From Cellulomonas fimi (GTDB lineage: Bacteria > Actinomycetota > Actinomycetes > Actinomycetales > Cellulomonadaceae), in NCBI RefSeq assembly GCF_028583725.1, contig NZ_CP110680.1, positions 2,046,001-2,110,000 of the forward strand: a DNA stretch of 64,000 nucleotides, in the 5' to 3' direction. Below are positions 33,509 through 42,370 of this stretch, piece by piece; positions within the stretch are counted from its first letter, which is position 1; each line of letters begins with the position of its first letter. Both the position numbers and the translations under genes were made by a program. The notes below the pieces were generated by a model that was not told where the DNA came from, made no database searches, and was given only the letters and a program-made list of their open reading frames with translations.

Positions 33509-33564
33509 CTGAGACCGCAGTCCTCAGCGACTGAGGAACAGTCGATCAGGAGTGTCTGCCTCCG

Positions 33565-33636
33565 AGCGGACGACGGGATTCGAACCCGCGACCCTCACCT
33601 TGGCAAGGTGATGCTCTACCACTGAGCCACGTCCGC
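33565..33636 (-). tRNA. tRNA-Gly (anticodon GCC)
   Basis: Acceptor GCGGACG pairs with CGTCCGC, anticodon loop TTGCCAA gives GCC, and the T-arm is GCGGGTTCGAATCCCGT. The discriminator is U. No CCA is encoded. It is the first gene of the three-tRNA minus-strand cluster. Confidence 0.95.
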
Positions 33637-33681
33637 ACTGCACGTCCCCCGGTTCTCACCGGCGTTCCGTGTGCGTCCCAG

Positions 33682-33712
33682 ACTCTAACCGAGTCTTCCG
33701 GCAAGAGTCCAA
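33682..33712 (-). promoter_or_regulatory. putative promoter of the Gly-Cys-Val tRNA cluster
   Basis: On the minus strand TTGGAC (33712-33707) and TAGAGT (33687-33682) lie 19 bases apart, about 45 bases before the tRNA-Gly 5' end. The spacing is long by one or two bases, so the assignment is tentative. Confidence 0.45.
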
Positions 33713-33729
33713 CTGGCTCCCCGAGGCCG

Positions 33730-34872
33730 ATGATCACGCGGATCTGCGAGGTCGGACGGGTGCGTCGCTACCGTGTGCGGGTGCACGAGCAGCCCTCCGT
33801 GAGCCCTGGGACCGCGTGGTTCGGCGACGTCGAGGCGTCGGGTGTCGTGGAGTGCGTCGACGTGCGTGACCAGCCCGGACGCCTGCGCGAGCCCGGCTGG
33901 TGGGCGGTCGTGGGCGAGTTCGAGGGCCCGGTGCGCGCGTGGCGGTTCGCGGAGGTGGCTCGCCGTCGTCCGCGGGGTGACGCGTCGGCGTGGCGTGGGC
34001 CACAGGCGTCCGACTGGGTGTCGTCGACGGGGGAGGACGCGTACCGCGCGGCGGTGGAGCGGGTCCGTGCGGCGGTGGCGGAGGGGGAGGTCTACCAGGC
34101 GAACCTCTGCCGGGTGCTGTCGGCGCCGCTGCCGGCCGACGGCGACGGTCACGAGCCGGACGCGCGTGCGCTGGCCGCCGTCCTGGCCGCGGGCAACCCG
34201 GCGCCCTTCGCGGGCGGCGTGCACGTGCCGCACGGCGGCGTCGTCGATCCCGTGTGGGTCGTCAGCGCCTCGCCCGAGCTGTTCCTCCGCGTCGAGGGCG
34301 GGGTCGTGACGTCCGCCCCCATCAAGGGGACCGCGGTGACGGTCGACGGCCTCACCGCGAAGGACCGCGCCGAGAACGTCATGATCACGGACCTGGTGCG
34401 CAACGACCTGCAGCGCGTGTGCCTGCCCGGCACGGTCGAGGTGACGACGCTGCTGGGCGAGGAGCAGCACCCCGGCCTGGTGCACCTCGTCTCGACGGTC
34501 CAGGGCACGCTCGACCCGGTCGTCGCCGGCGCGCCCGACCTGTGGGCGCGCGTGCTCGACGCGACCTACCCGCCGGGCTCCGTGTCGGGCGCGCCGAAGC
34601 TCGCGGCGCTCGACCTCATCGCCGCGCTCGAGACGGCACCGCGCGGCCCGTACTGCGGCGCGGTCGGCTGGGTGGAGGTCGCGCAGGACGGGTCGGTGCG
34701 GGCCGAGCTCGCGGTCGGCATCCGGACCTTCTGGTGGCGTGACGGCGCGCTCCGGTTCGGCACGGGCGCCGGGATCACGTGGGGGAGCGACCCCGACGCG
34801 GAGTGGGCGGAGACGGCGCTCAAGGCCGAGCGGCTCGTGGGGCTCGCGTCCGCGCCGGCTGCGCGCCCGTGA
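33730..34872 (+). CDS. pabB: aminodeoxychorismate synthase component I
   Basis: A 380-residue chorismate-utilising enzyme that, with a glutamine amidotransferase, turns chorismate into 4-amino-4-deoxychorismate for folate. The catalytic Lys is present in PIKGT (anthranilate synthases have PIAGT), which settles PabB over TrpE. Other family blocks are GEVYQANLCR, DRAENVMITDLVRNDL, YPPGSVSGAPK and GYCGAVGW-like RGPYCGAVGW. The N-terminal part is shorter than in E. coli PabB. ATG 33730 has GAGG close upstream; GTG 33781 is an alternative. The amidotransferase PabA is not in the window. pabC follows after 25 bases. Confidence 0.88.
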   Translation: MITRICEVGRVRRYRVRVHEQPSVSPGTAWFGDVEASGVVECVDVRDQPGRLREPGWWAVVGEFEGPVRAWRFAEVARRRPRGDASAWRGPQASDWVSSTGEDAYRAAVERVRAAVAEGEVYQANLCRVLSAPLPADGDGHEPDARALAAVLAAGNPAPFAGGVHVPHGGVVDPVWVVSASPELFLRVEGGVVTSAPIKGTAVTVDGLTAKDRAENVMITDLVRNDLQRVCLPGTVEVTTLLGEEQHPGLVHLVSTVQGTLDPVVAGAPDLWARVLDATYPPGSVSGAPKLAALDLIAALETAPRGPYCGAVGWVEVAQDGSVRAELAVGIRTFWWRDGALRFGTGAGITWGSDPDAEWAETALKAERLVGLASAPAARP

Positions 34873-34897
34873 CGTGTCCGGGTGGGAGACTGGCGCG

Positions 34898-35758
34898 ATG
34901 AGTGTCGTGATCTGGTCCGACGGCGCGCTGCGCGAGCCCACCGACCCGCTCGTCACCGGCGTCGACCACGGCCTGACGGTCGGCGACGGCGTCTTCGAGA
35001 CGTGCGCCGTGTACGAGGGTCAGGCGTTCGCGCTGACCCGGCACCTGCGCAGGCTGCGCCGTTCCGCGCTCGGCCTGGGTCTGGGCGAGCCGGACCTGGA
35101 CGAGGTCCGGACGGCGGTCGAGAAGGTGCTTGCGGCCGCGGGCGACGCGGGCCGGCTGCGCATCACGCTGACCGGCGGCCCCGGCCCGCTCGGCTCGCAC
35201 CGCTTCGAGCCGGAGGCGCAGCGGCAGACGCTCGTCGTGCTCGCCGGTCCGGCCGCGCGGGCGCAGGACTCCCGCGTCGTGCGCGTCCCGTGGGTCCGCA
35301 ACGAGCGGTCGGCGGTCGCGGGGCTCAAGACGACGTCGTACGCGGAGAACGTCGTCGCGCTGGCCGAGGCTTACCGGCAGGGTGCCGACGAGGCGGTCCT
35401 CGCGAACACCGTCGGCGAGCTCTGCGAGGGCACCGGGTCGAACGTGTTCGTCGAGCGCGGCGGCGAGCTCGTGACGCCGCCGCTGTCGAGCGGCTGCCTC
35501 GCGGGCATCACGCGCGAGCTGCTCCTGGAGTGGGGGGCGGCCGACGGCCTGCCCGTCCGCGAGGCGGAGCCGGGCGAGCTGTCCTACGACGTGCTGGACG
35601 AGGTCGTCGCGGGGGAGTCGCACCTGCTGCTGAGCGGGTCGATCCGCAACGTCGCGCCCACCGTGCGGGTCGACGCCACCGACGTCGTGGCCGGGCCGCT
35701 GTCGCTCGCCGCGCAGCGGCTGTTCCAGGAGCACGTGGGGCACGACCTGGACCCGTGA
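34898..35758 (+). CDS. pabC: aminodeoxychorismate lyase (class IV PLP enzyme)
   Basis: A 286-residue fold-type IV PLP enzyme that converts aminodeoxychorismate to p-aminobenzoate and pyruvate. Seen in sequence: an N-terminal DHGLTVGDGVFET, the PLP-binding Lys in AGLKTTSYAENV, and the phosphate-binding glycine and threonine region ELCEGTGSNVFV with TPPLSSGCLAGITRELLLE. Position right after pabB supports PabC over D-amino acid or branched-chain aminotransferase. The ATG at 34898 has GGGAG upstream. Both genes feed folate synthesis. Confidence 0.85.
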   Translation: MSVVIWSDGALREPTDPLVTGVDHGLTVGDGVFETCAVYEGQAFALTRHLRRLRRSALGLGLGEPDLDEVRTAVEKVLAAAGDAGRLRITLTGGPGPLGSHRFEPEAQRQTLVVLAGPAARAQDSRVVRVPWVRNERSAVAGLKTTSYAENVVALAEAYRQGADEAVLANTVGELCEGTGSNVFVERGGELVTPPLSSGCLAGITRELLLEWGAADGLPVREAEPGELSYDVLDEVVAGESHLLLSGSIRNVAPTVRVDATDVVAGPLSLAAQRLFQEHVGHDLDP

Positions 35759-35774
35759 CGCTCCGTGCGGGGGT

Positions 35775-35798
35775 CCCGGGACGCCGGCGCGTCCCGGG
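35775..35798. terminator. hairpin terminator after pabC
   Basis: CCCGGGACG (35775-35783) and CGTCCCGGG (35790-35798) form a perfect nine-base stem with a six-base loop, 16 bases after the pabC stop. A second GC-rich hairpin follows near 35850-35880, before the convergent ssgA-like gene. Confidence 0.75.
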
Positions 35799-35890
35799 CG
35801 CGGCCGTCGACGCACGCGACGCGCGCCGACCCCGGACACACGACGACCGGCCCCGCCCGTGGAGGCGGAACCGGCCGGTGGGTGCTGCGA

Positions 35891-36319
35891 TCAGGCCGTG
35901 AGCAGCGCGGCGATCAGGGCCGTGATCTCGCTCTCCATGCGGGCGCTCTCGGCTCCCAGCGGGACGAGCGCCTCGGTCTCGGCGAGGAAACGCGTGATCG
36001 GCTCGGTCGGCGCGGCGAGCAGCGCGCTGCCCTCGACGCCGTTGAGCGACACGAGCGTGTAGTCCGGGTCTTCGTCGCGCCACACCTGCACGTCACCGGT
36101 CCCGGCAGGCGCGTCGGCGGAGGCGAGCATCCCTAGGGACAGCAGCTCGCGGCCGAGGAGCCACGTCGACATGGTGTGAGGTCCCGTGAAGACCGCGCGC
36201 ACCGTGTACGGGTCCGACGTGCGGAAGGAGAGCTCGGCGCTGACCGGGATCACGCTCGCGTCGGAGCCGATCAGCTGCATGGCGACGACCTCGACGACGT
36301 CGTACGACGACTGCGTCAT
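35891..36319 (-). CDS. SsgA family sporulation/cell division regulator
   Basis: A 142-residue protein of the SsgA-like family, found only in actinobacteria with complex division or sporulation, and related to SsgB, which places FtsZ. Family features are SAELSFRTSDPYTVRAVF near residue 30, WLLGRELLSLG, and the acidic DPDYTLVSLNGVEGSALL. ATG 36319 has AGGAGG at good spacing. It is not in an operon here. In non-sporulating genera such as Cellulomonas a single SsgB-like copy is usual and probably acts in septum placement. Confidence 0.88.
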   Translation of the reverse strand: MTQSSYDVVEVVAMQLIGSDASVIPVSAELSFRTSDPYTVRAVFTGPHTMSTWLLGRELLSLGMLASADAPAGTGDVQVWRDEDPDYTLVSLNGVEGSALLAAPTEPITRFLAETEALVPLGAESARMESEITALIAALLTA

Positions 36320-36514
36320 CGGGTCCTCCTGTCTCGTGTCTCGCTAGGGCTGGAGGTCCCATCATGGCAGGACGCATGCCCGATTGGACCGGTCCTCCGC
36401 GCGAGTTCACCCGGAGGGACCTGTGCCATCACCCTCGACGGCGAGACCGGCCGGTCGACCCTCCCGCGTCGATAACGGTATCGGGCGCGGGGCCGTCGGC
36501 GGTACCGGTCCCGG

Positions 36515-36544
36515 TTCGGAATCTGGCCGCAGGTTGGGTAGCAT
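36515..36544 (+). promoter_or_regulatory. putative promoter of tRNA-Val(CAC)
   Basis: TTCGGA (36515-36520) and TAGCAT (36539-36544) lie 18 bases apart, 32 bases before the tRNA. TAGNNT is the common actinobacterial -10 form. Confidence 0.5.
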
Positions 36545-36576
36545 CCTCTTCGACGTCGCCCCCGGGTGGCCGTCGC

Positions 36577-36651
36577 GGGCGATTGGCTCAGTGGTAGAGC
36601 GCCTCGTTCACACCGAGGAGGTCACTGGTTCGAACCCAGTATCGCCCACCA
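36577..36651 (+). tRNA. tRNA-Val (anticodon CAC)
   Basis: Acceptor GGGCGAT pairs with ATCGCCC, the anticodon loop reads TTCACAC (CAC), and the T-arm is CTGGTTCGAACCCAG. CCA is encoded at 36649-36651. The acceptor and T arms are nearly the same as in tRNA-Val(GAC) at 33346-33420. Confidence 0.95.
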
Positions 36652-36654
36652 TCG

Positions 36655-36690
36655 AAGGCCCTGACCGGCGAACCTGCCGGTCAGGGCCTT
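36655..36690 (+). terminator. strong hairpin terminator after tRNA-Val
   Basis: AAGGCCCTGACCGGC (36655-36669) pairs perfectly with 36676-36690 around a six-base loop. The right arm ends in CTT. It begins four bases after the tRNA CCA end. Confidence 0.85.
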
Positions 36691-36902
36691 CGTCGTGCAA
36701 GGACGCCGCCCGGCGTGCCCGTCCTCGCCGCGGGCCCGTGAGGTTCACCCGTTCGGCCCACCCGCCGGGGGGTCGCGCGGACCGTGGCGGGGCGCCGGCC
36801 CCGGTCCCTGCCCTGGGGAATCACGGCCGGTCGCGTCGCCGCTCGCCGGTAGCATCGAGGGGCCCGCCGCCCGGCCGGCACCCACCCAAGGAGGCAGCAC
36901 CC

Positions 36903-38915
36903 GTGCCCGAGCTCATCCACCTCACCGTCGACGGCACCGCCACGACCGCCGAGCCGGGGACCACGGGCACGCAGCTCTTCGCCGACCGCCGCGACGTCCT
37001 CGTCGCCCGGGTCGACGGCGAACTCCGCGACCTGCACCTCCCGGTGCCCGACGGCGCGGTCGTCGAGGGCGTCACCGCGGCCGACCCCGAGGGCCTCGCG
37101 GTCCTGCGGCACTCGGCGGCGCACGTCCTCGCGCAGGCGGTCCAGGAGATCAACCCGAAGGCGAAGCTCGGCATCGGCCCGCCCGTGACCGACGGCTTCT
37201 ACTACGACTTCGACGTCGACACCCCGTTCACCCCCGAGGACCTGCGCGCGATCGAGAAGGTCATGGGGCGCATCGTCAAGGAGGGCCAGACCTTCCGCCG
37301 GTGGGACGTCACGGAGGCTCAGGCGCGCGAGGAGCTGAAGGACGAGCCGTACAAGCTCGAGCTCATCGGCCTCAAGGGCGACCCGGCCGCGGCCGACGGC
37401 GCGTCGGTCGAGGTCGGCCTCGGCGGCCTGAGCATCTACCAGAACGTGCGCGGCGCCGGCCGCGAGAGCGAGCAGGTCGTCTGGCAGGACCTCTGCCGCG
37501 GCCCGCACGTGCCGTCGACGCGCGCGCTCGGCAACGGCTTCCAGCTCACCCGGTCCGCGGCCGCGTACTGGCGCGGCAGCGAGAAGAACCCGCAGCTGCA
37601 GCGCGTGTACGGCACCGCGTGGCCGACCAAGGACGAGCTCAAGGCGTACCTGGACCGTGTCGCCGAGGCGGAGCGCCGCGACCACCGCCGGCTCGGCAAC
37701 GAGCTCGACCTGTTCTCCTTCCCGGACGAGATCGGGTCGGGCCTCGCGGTGTTCCACCCCAAGGGTGGGCTCATCCGCATGGAGATGGAGGCGTACTCGC
37801 GCAAGCGGCACGTCGAGTCGGGGTACTCCTTCGTCAACACCCCGCACATCACCAAGGAGCGGCTGTTCCAGCTCTCCGGGCACCTCGACTGGTACTCCGA
37901 CGGCATGTACCCCCCGATGCACCTCGACGAGGAGCTCGACGACGAGGGCAACGTCAAGCGGCAGGGGCAGAACTACTACCTCAAGCCGATGAACTGCCCG
38001 ATGCACAACCTCGTCTACCGCTCGCGCGGTCGCTCGTACCGCGAGCTGCCGCTGCGGCTCTTCGAGTTCGGCACCGTCTACCGGTACGAGAAGTCCGGGG
38101 TCATCCACGGCATGACCCGGGCGCGCGGGTTCACGCAGGACGACGCCCACATCTACTGCACCAAGGAGCAGATGAAGGACGAGCTGACGAGCCTGCTCAC
38201 CTTCGTGCTCGACCTGCTCAAGGACTACGGCCTCGACGACTTCTACCTCGAGCTGTCGACCAAGAACCCCGACAAGTTCGTGGGTTCGGACGACGTCTGG
38301 GAGGAGGCGACCGAGACGCTGCGCCAGGTCGCCGAGGCGTCCGGCCTCGACCTCGTGCCCGACCCGGGCGGAGCCGCGTTCTACGGCCCGAAGATCTCCG
38401 TGCAGGCCAAGGACGCCATCGGGCGCACCTGGCAGATGTCGACGATCCAGCTCGACTTCAACCTGCCCGAGCTGTTCGAGCTCGAGTACACCGCGCCGGA
38501 CGGCTCGCGCCAGCGGCCCGTCATGATCCACCGCGCGCTGTTCGGGTCGATCGAGCGGTTCTTCGCGGTCCTCACCGAGCACTACGCGGGCGCCTTCCCG
38601 GCCTGGCTCGCGCCCGTCCAGGTCCTCGCCGTCCCCGTCGCCGAGCCGTTCGAGCCCTACCTCGAGGACGTCGTCGCGCAGCTCCGGGCGCAGGGCATCC
38701 GTGCCGAGCTCGACCGGTCCGACGACCGGTTCGGCAAGAAGATCCGCAACGCCTCGACGCAGAAGATCCCGTTCGTGCTCATCGCCGGTGGCGAGGACGC
38801 GGATGCCGGTGCGGTGTCGTTCCGGTACCGCGACGGCCGCCAGGACAACGGGGTGCCCGTCGCCGAGGCGGTCGAGCGCATCGTCACGGCCGTGCGCGAG
38901 CGCGCGCAGGTCTGA
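36903..38915 (+). CDS. thrS: threonyl-tRNA synthetase
   Basis: A 670-residue class II synthetase that charges tRNA-Thr. The GTG at 36903 follows AGGAGG. Domains in order are TGS (1-65), the editing domain with HSAAH and a later Cys in the DLCRGPHV block that clears Ser-tRNA-Thr, the catalytic core with motif 2 ([20 protein letters not shown]) and the zinc-site Cys in KPMNCPMHN, motif 3 with the [11 protein letters not shown] block, and the anticodon domain. The full length is normal. The 215 bases upstream show no T-box. It opens the conserved block that continues with the HIT and PIM genes; four bases lie between its stop and the HIT gene start. Confidence 0.97.
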   Translation: MPELIHLTVDGTATTAEPGTTGTQLFADRRDVLVARVDGELRDLHLPVPDGAVVEGVTAADPEGLAVLRHSAAHVLAQAVQEINPKAKLGIGPPVTDGFYYDFDVDTPFTPEDLRAIEKVMGRIVKEGQTFRRWDVTEAQAREELKDEPYKLELIGLKGDPAAADGASVEVGLGGLSIYQNVRGAGRESEQVVWQDLCRGPHVPSTRALGNGFQLTRSAAAYWRGSEKNPQLQRVYGTAWPTKDELKAYLDRVAEAERRDHRRLGNELDLFSFPDEIGSGLAVFHPKGGLIRMEMEAYSRKRHVESGYSFVNTPHITKERLFQLSGHLDWYSDGMYPPMHLDEELDDEGNVKRQGQNYYLKPMNCPMHNLVYRSRGRSYRELPLRLFEFGTVYRYEKSGVIHGMTRARGFTQDDAHIYCTKEQMKDELTSLLTFVLDLLKDYGLDDFYLELSTKNPDKFVGSDDVWEEATETLRQVAEASGLDLVPDPGGAAFYGPKISVQAKDAIGRTWQMSTIQLDFNLPELFELEYTAPDGSRQRPVMIHRALFGSIERFFAVLTEHYAGAFPAWLAPVQVLAVPVAEPFEPYLEDVVAQLRAQGIRAELDRSDDRFGKKIRNASTQKIPFVLIAGGEDADAGAVSFRYRDGRQDNGVPVAEAVERIVTAVRERAQV

Positions 38916-38918
38916 CCC

Positions 38919-39566
38919 GTGAGCACCACCGACCCCGGCGCCGGGGCCGCGCACGACGACGTCGTGCCGCGCCCCGGCTCCGGGGCGACCGACCGGCCGG
39001 ACGACCTCGCGGGCGTGCCGGACGCCTTCGAGCGGCTCTGGACGCCGCACCGCATGGCGTACATCGGCGGGCAGGACAAGCCGACCGACGCGGACGCGGG
39101 CCCCGGCTGCCCCTTCTGCCGCATCCCGTCGCTGTCGGACGAGGACGGTCTCGTCGTCGCGCGCGGCGAGACCGCCTACGTCGTCATGAACCTCTACCCC
39201 TACAACTCGGGGCACGTCCTGGTCTGCCCGTACCGGCACGTCGCCGACTACACCGACCTGACGGACGACGAGGTCGCCGACGTCGCGACGCTCACGCAGA
39301 CCGCCATGCGCGTGCTGCGGGCCGTGTCCGGGCCGCACGGCTTCAACCTCGGGATGAACCAGGGCGACGTCGCAGGCGCGGGGATCGCGGCGCACCTGCA
39401 CCAGCACGTCGTCCCGCGCTGGGGCGGCGACTCGAACTTCCTCCCGATCGTCGGGCGCAGCCGTGCGCTGCCCGAGCTGCTCGGCGACACCCGGGCGCGC
39501 CTCGCGGCGGCGTGGCCCGGGTCCGGCGCGGCCGGGACCGACGACGACGCCGACGTGAAGGGATGA
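38919..39566 (+). CDS. HIT domain protein, AP4A phosphorylase-like
   Basis: A 215-residue nucleotide hydrolase or transferase. The histidine triad is HLHQHVV near residue 159, and CPFC near 65 suggests a zinc site. The order thrS, HIT gene, pgsA is that of mycobacteria, where the HIT protein (Rv2613c) is a diadenosine tetraphosphate phosphorylase, so the same role is likely: splitting AP4A, a by-product of tRNA synthetases, with phosphate. The GTG start is four bases after the thrS stop. The first 40 residues are disordered. Confidence 0.9.
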   Translation: MSTTDPGAGAAHDDVVPRPGSGATDRPDDLAGVPDAFERLWTPHRMAYIGGQDKPTDADAGPGCPFCRIPSLSDEDGLVVARGETAYVVMNLYPYNSGHVLVCPYRHVADYTDLTDDEVADVATLTQTAMRVLRAVSGPHGFNLGMNQGDVAGAGIAAHLHQHVVPRWGGDSNFLPIVGRSRALPELLGDTRARLAAAWPGSGAAGTDDDADVKG

Positions 39567-39573
39567 CGGGCAC

Positions 39574-40185
39574 GTGCTGAACCGACTGCGGGGCGCGATG
39601 CAGCGCGTCCTCACGCCGCTCGCCTCGGCGCTGCTCCGCCTGGGGGTGTCGCCCGACGCGGTGACGATCGCGGGCACGCTCGTCGTGGTCGTGACCGCGC
39701 TGTGGGCCTTCCCGACGGGTCACCTGTTCCTCGGGGCGCTCGTCATCGGGCTGTTCGCGCTCACCGACTCGCTCGACGGCGTCATGGCCCGGCAGTCCGG
39801 GCGGTCCGGGCCGTGGGGCGCGTTCCTCGACTCGACCCTGGACCGGTTCGGCGACGGCGCGATCTTCGGCGGGCTCGTCCTGTGGTTCTTCGGGCGGGGC
39901 GACGACGACGTGGCCGCCGTCCTTGCGCTCGCGTGCCTCGTCCTCGGGTCCGTGGTGCCGTACGCCCGCGCCCGCGCCGAGGGGCTCGGCATGACGGCGT
40001 CGGGTGGCATCGCGGAGCGCGCTGACCGACTCGTGGTCGTGCTCGTCGCGACCGGTGCCGTCGGCCTCGGTGCGCCGCCCGTCGTGCTCACCGTCGTCCT
40101 CGGCCTGCTGGCCGTGGCGTCGGCGGTGACCGTCATGCAGCGGATGGCCAAGGTCCACCGCCAGGCCGTCGGGGTGACCGAGTGA
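39574..40185 (+). CDS. pgsA: phosphatidylinositol phosphate synthase (CDP-alcohol phosphatidyltransferase)
   Basis: A 203-residue membrane enzyme with about six helices. The CDP-alcohol phosphatidyltransferase motif is complete: D65-xx-D68-G69-xx-A72-R73, then G82-xxx-D86-xxx-D90. In actinobacteria this enzyme joins CDP-diacylglycerol with inositol-1-phosphate to make phosphatidylinositol phosphate, the first step to PIMs. Placement directly before the PIM acyltransferase and PimA genes supports this over phosphatidylglycerophosphate synthase. It overlaps the next gene by four bases. Confidence 0.9.
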   Translation: MLNRLRGAMQRVLTPLASALLRLGVSPDAVTIAGTLVVVVTALWAFPTGHLFLGALVIGLFALTDSLDGVMARQSGRSGPWGAFLDSTLDRFGDGAIFGGLVLWFFGRGDDDVAAVLALACLVLGSVVPYARARAEGLGMTASGGIAERADRLVVVLVATGAVGLGAPPVVLTVVLGLLAVASAVTVMQRMAKVHRQAVGVTE

Positions 40186-41144
40186 ACCTCGACGTCGCCC
40201 GTCTCTACCGGCTCGCGTGGCGGTACGCCGGCAAGCTGCCCGGCCCCGTCCTGCGGGGCGCCGCACGGCTCGCCGCCGACGTGACCTGGCTGCGCCGCGG
40301 CGGCGGGGTCCGGCGTCTCGAGAAGAACCTCGGCCGGGCGCGGCCCGACCTCGACGCGCGTGCCCTGCGGCGCCTGAGCCGTGCCGGCATGCGCTCCTAC
40401 ATGCGATATTTCACCGAGGCGTTCGCGCTGGTCGGCGTCTCGCAGGAGCAGGTCGACGCCCGGGTGCGCGCCGTGCACCGCGAGCGCGCGCAGCCGTACC
40501 TCGACGCCGACGGCCCGATCCTCATGGCGCTCGGTCACGTCGGGAACTGGGACCTCGCGGGCGCGTGGGCGACCCGACACCTCGCACCCGTCACGACGGT
40601 GGCCGAGCGCCTCGAGCCCGAGGAGCTGTTCCAGGAGTTCGTCGCGTTCCGCGAGAGCATCGGGCTGCGGATCATCCCGCTGTCCGGAGGCGGCGACGTG
40701 TTCCGCGACCTCATCCGCGCCGCACGCGGCAGCGCCGCCGTGATCCCGCTGCTGGCGGACCGCGACCTCACCGCGAAGGGCGTCGAGGTCGACCTGTTCG
40801 GACACCGCGCGCGCGTCGCGGCGGGGCCGGCGGCGCTCGCGGTGTCGACCGGCGCACCGCTGTTCCCCGTGCTGGTCCGCTACGAGCGGCTGCGCGGCGC
40901 CCGCCGCCGGGCCGCAGGCTCGCCGTGGGGCGTCACGATCGAGTTCAGCCCGGTGGTGCCCGTGCCGGAAGGGCTGCCGCGCGCCGAGCAGATCCGCGTC
41001 ATGACGCAGGCGTGGGTCGACGCCCTGGCCGACGGCATCCGGCAGTACCCGCAGGACTGGCACATGCTGCAGCGGGTGTTCGTCGACGACCTCGACCCGG
41101 CCCGGTACGCGGCGACCGTCGAGGCCGCGAGGAGCGAGCCGTGA
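40182..41144 (+). CDS. patA: phosphatidylinositol mannoside acyltransferase (PatA-like)
   Basis: A 320-residue member of the HtrB/PatA lysophospholipid acyltransferase family. The catalytic HxxxxD motif is GHVGNWD near residue 118-124, followed by a conserved PLLADRDL block. It acylates the mannose of PIM1 or PIM2 at the cytosolic face of the membrane. GTG 40182 overlaps the pgsA stop and the gene overlaps pimA by four bases. The order pgsA-patA-pimA is the same as in mycobacteria (Rv2612c-Rv2611c-Rv2610c). Confidence 0.9.
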   Translation: MNLDVARLYRLAWRYAGKLPGPVLRGAARLAADVTWLRRGGGVRRLEKNLGRARPDLDARALRRLSRAGMRSYMRYFTEAFALVGVSQEQVDARVRAVHRERAQPYLDADGPILMALGHVGNWDLAGAWATRHLAPVTTVAERLEPEELFQEFVAFRESIGLRIIPLSGGGDVFRDLIRAARGSAAVIPLLADRDLTAKGVEVDLFGHRARVAAGPAALAVSTGAPLFPVLVRYERLRGARRRAAGSPWGVTIEFSPVVPVPEGLPRAEQIRVMTQAWVDALADGIRQYPQDWHMLQRVFVDDLDPARYAATVEAARSEP

Positions 41145-42370
41145 GGCTCGGACGGGCGCGCGGCGACGGACGCCGGCTGCGCGTCGGGATCGTCTGCCCG
41201 TACTCGTTCGACGTGCCCGGTGGCGTGCAGTTCCACGTGCGCGACCTCGCCGAGGCGCTCCTCGCGCGCGGCCACGAGGTCTCGGTGCTCGCGCCCGCCG
41301 ATGACGACACGCCCGTCCCGCCGTACCTCACGGCCGCCGGCAAGGCCGTGCCGGTGCGCTACAACGGCTCGGTCGCACGCCTGACGTTCGGGCCGATGAC
41401 GGCCGCGCGCGTGCGCAAGTGGTTGGCCGCGGGGCAGTTCGACGTGCTGCACCTGCACGAGCCCGTGACGCCGAGCCTCAGCATGCTCGCGCTGTGGATC
41501 GCCGACGGGCCCGTCGTCGCGACGTTCCACACGTCGCAGGTGCGGTCGCGCTCGATGCAGGTCGCGTACCCGCTGGTCCGGCAGTCGCTCGAGAAGATCT
41601 CCGCGCGCATCGCGGTGTCCGAGGACGCGCGGCGCACGCTCGTCGAGCACCTCGGCGGTGACGCGGTCGTGATCCCGAACGGGGTCTACGTCGACGCGTT
41701 CGCGCAGGCGCGCCCCGACGCGCGCTGGACGGGGACGCCGTCCGCGCCCACGGTCGCGTTCCTGGGCCGGCTCGACGAGTCGCGCAAGGGGCTGCCCGTG
41801 CTGCTCGGCGCCGTGGGACGCGTGCTCGACGAGGTGCCCGGCGCCCGGTTCCTCGTCGCCGGTCGCGGCGAGACGGGGGCCGACCAGGCCCGCGAGGTCC
41901 TCGGCGACCGGGCGGGCGCCGTCGAGTTCCTCGGCGGGGTCTCGGACGAGGACAAAGCGCGTCTGCTCGCGTCGGTCGACGTCTACTGCGCGCCCCAGAC
42001 CGGGGGCGAGAGCTTCGGCATCGTGCTCGTCGAGGCGATGAGCGCGGGCACGGCAGTGGTCGCGAGCGACCTCGGTGCGTTCTCGCGCGTGCTCGACGAC
42101 GGCGCCGCGGGCGTCCTGTTCCGCACGGGCGACAGCGAGGACCTCGCACGCACGCTCGTGCGCGTGCTGCGGGACGCGGACCTGCGCGCCCGCGTCGTCG
42201 AGACGGCGAGCACGTCGGTGCGGCGGTACGACTGGTCGGTCGTGACCGACCAGGTGCACGCGGTGTACGAGATGGTGGTCGCCGGACGGGACGCGCCGGT
42301 CGGCGAGGACCCGTCGTCGGTGCGGGGCGCGCGGCTGCTCGAGCTGCGCCGGTCGTGGGGTGAGCGGTGA
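41141..42370 (+). CDS. pimA: phosphatidylinositol alpha-mannosyltransferase (GT4)
   Basis: A 409-residue GT-B glycosyltransferase that moves mannose from GDP-mannose to phosphatidylinositol, the first PIM mannosylation. The N-terminal Rossmann half has CPYSFDVPGGVQFHVRDLAE with the acceptor loop GGVQ, and HLHEPVTPS. The C-terminal half has the donor site with FLGRLDESRKG and the E-x7-E motif in GGESFGIVLVEAM. GTG 41141 overlaps the acyltransferase stop. A basic ten-residue lead precedes the first strand. It overlaps the next gene by four bases. Confidence 0.93.
   Translation: MRLGRARGDGRRLRVGIVCPYSFDVPGGVQFHVRDLAEALLARGHEVSVLAPADDDTPVPPYLTAAGKAVPVRYNGSVARLTFGPMTAARVRKWLAAGQFDVLHLHEPVTPSLSMLALWIADGPVVATFHTSQVRSRSMQVAYPLVRQSLEKISARIAVSEDARRTLVEHLGGDAVVIPNGVYVDAFAQARPDARWTGTPSAPTVAFLGRLDESRKGLPVLLGAVGRVLDEVPGARFLVAGRGETGADQAREVLGDRAGAVEFLGGVSDEDKARLLASVDVYCAPQTGGESFGIVLVEAMSAGTAVVASDLGAFSRVLDDGAAGVLFRTGDSEDLARTLVRVLRDADLRARVVETASTSVRRYDWSVVTDQVHAVYEMVVAGRDAPVGEDPSSVRGARLLELRRSWGER

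Noticed and set aside
36691..36902. T-box riboswitch before thrS
   Set aside because: No conserved T-box sequence or antiterminator helix was seen, and thrS in actinobacteria is not usually T-box controlled.
36681..39677. A long minus-strand frame opposite thrS and the HIT gene
   Set aside because: Composition is Arg/Val/Asp shadow-type, no family is recognisable, and the opposite strand carries certain genes.
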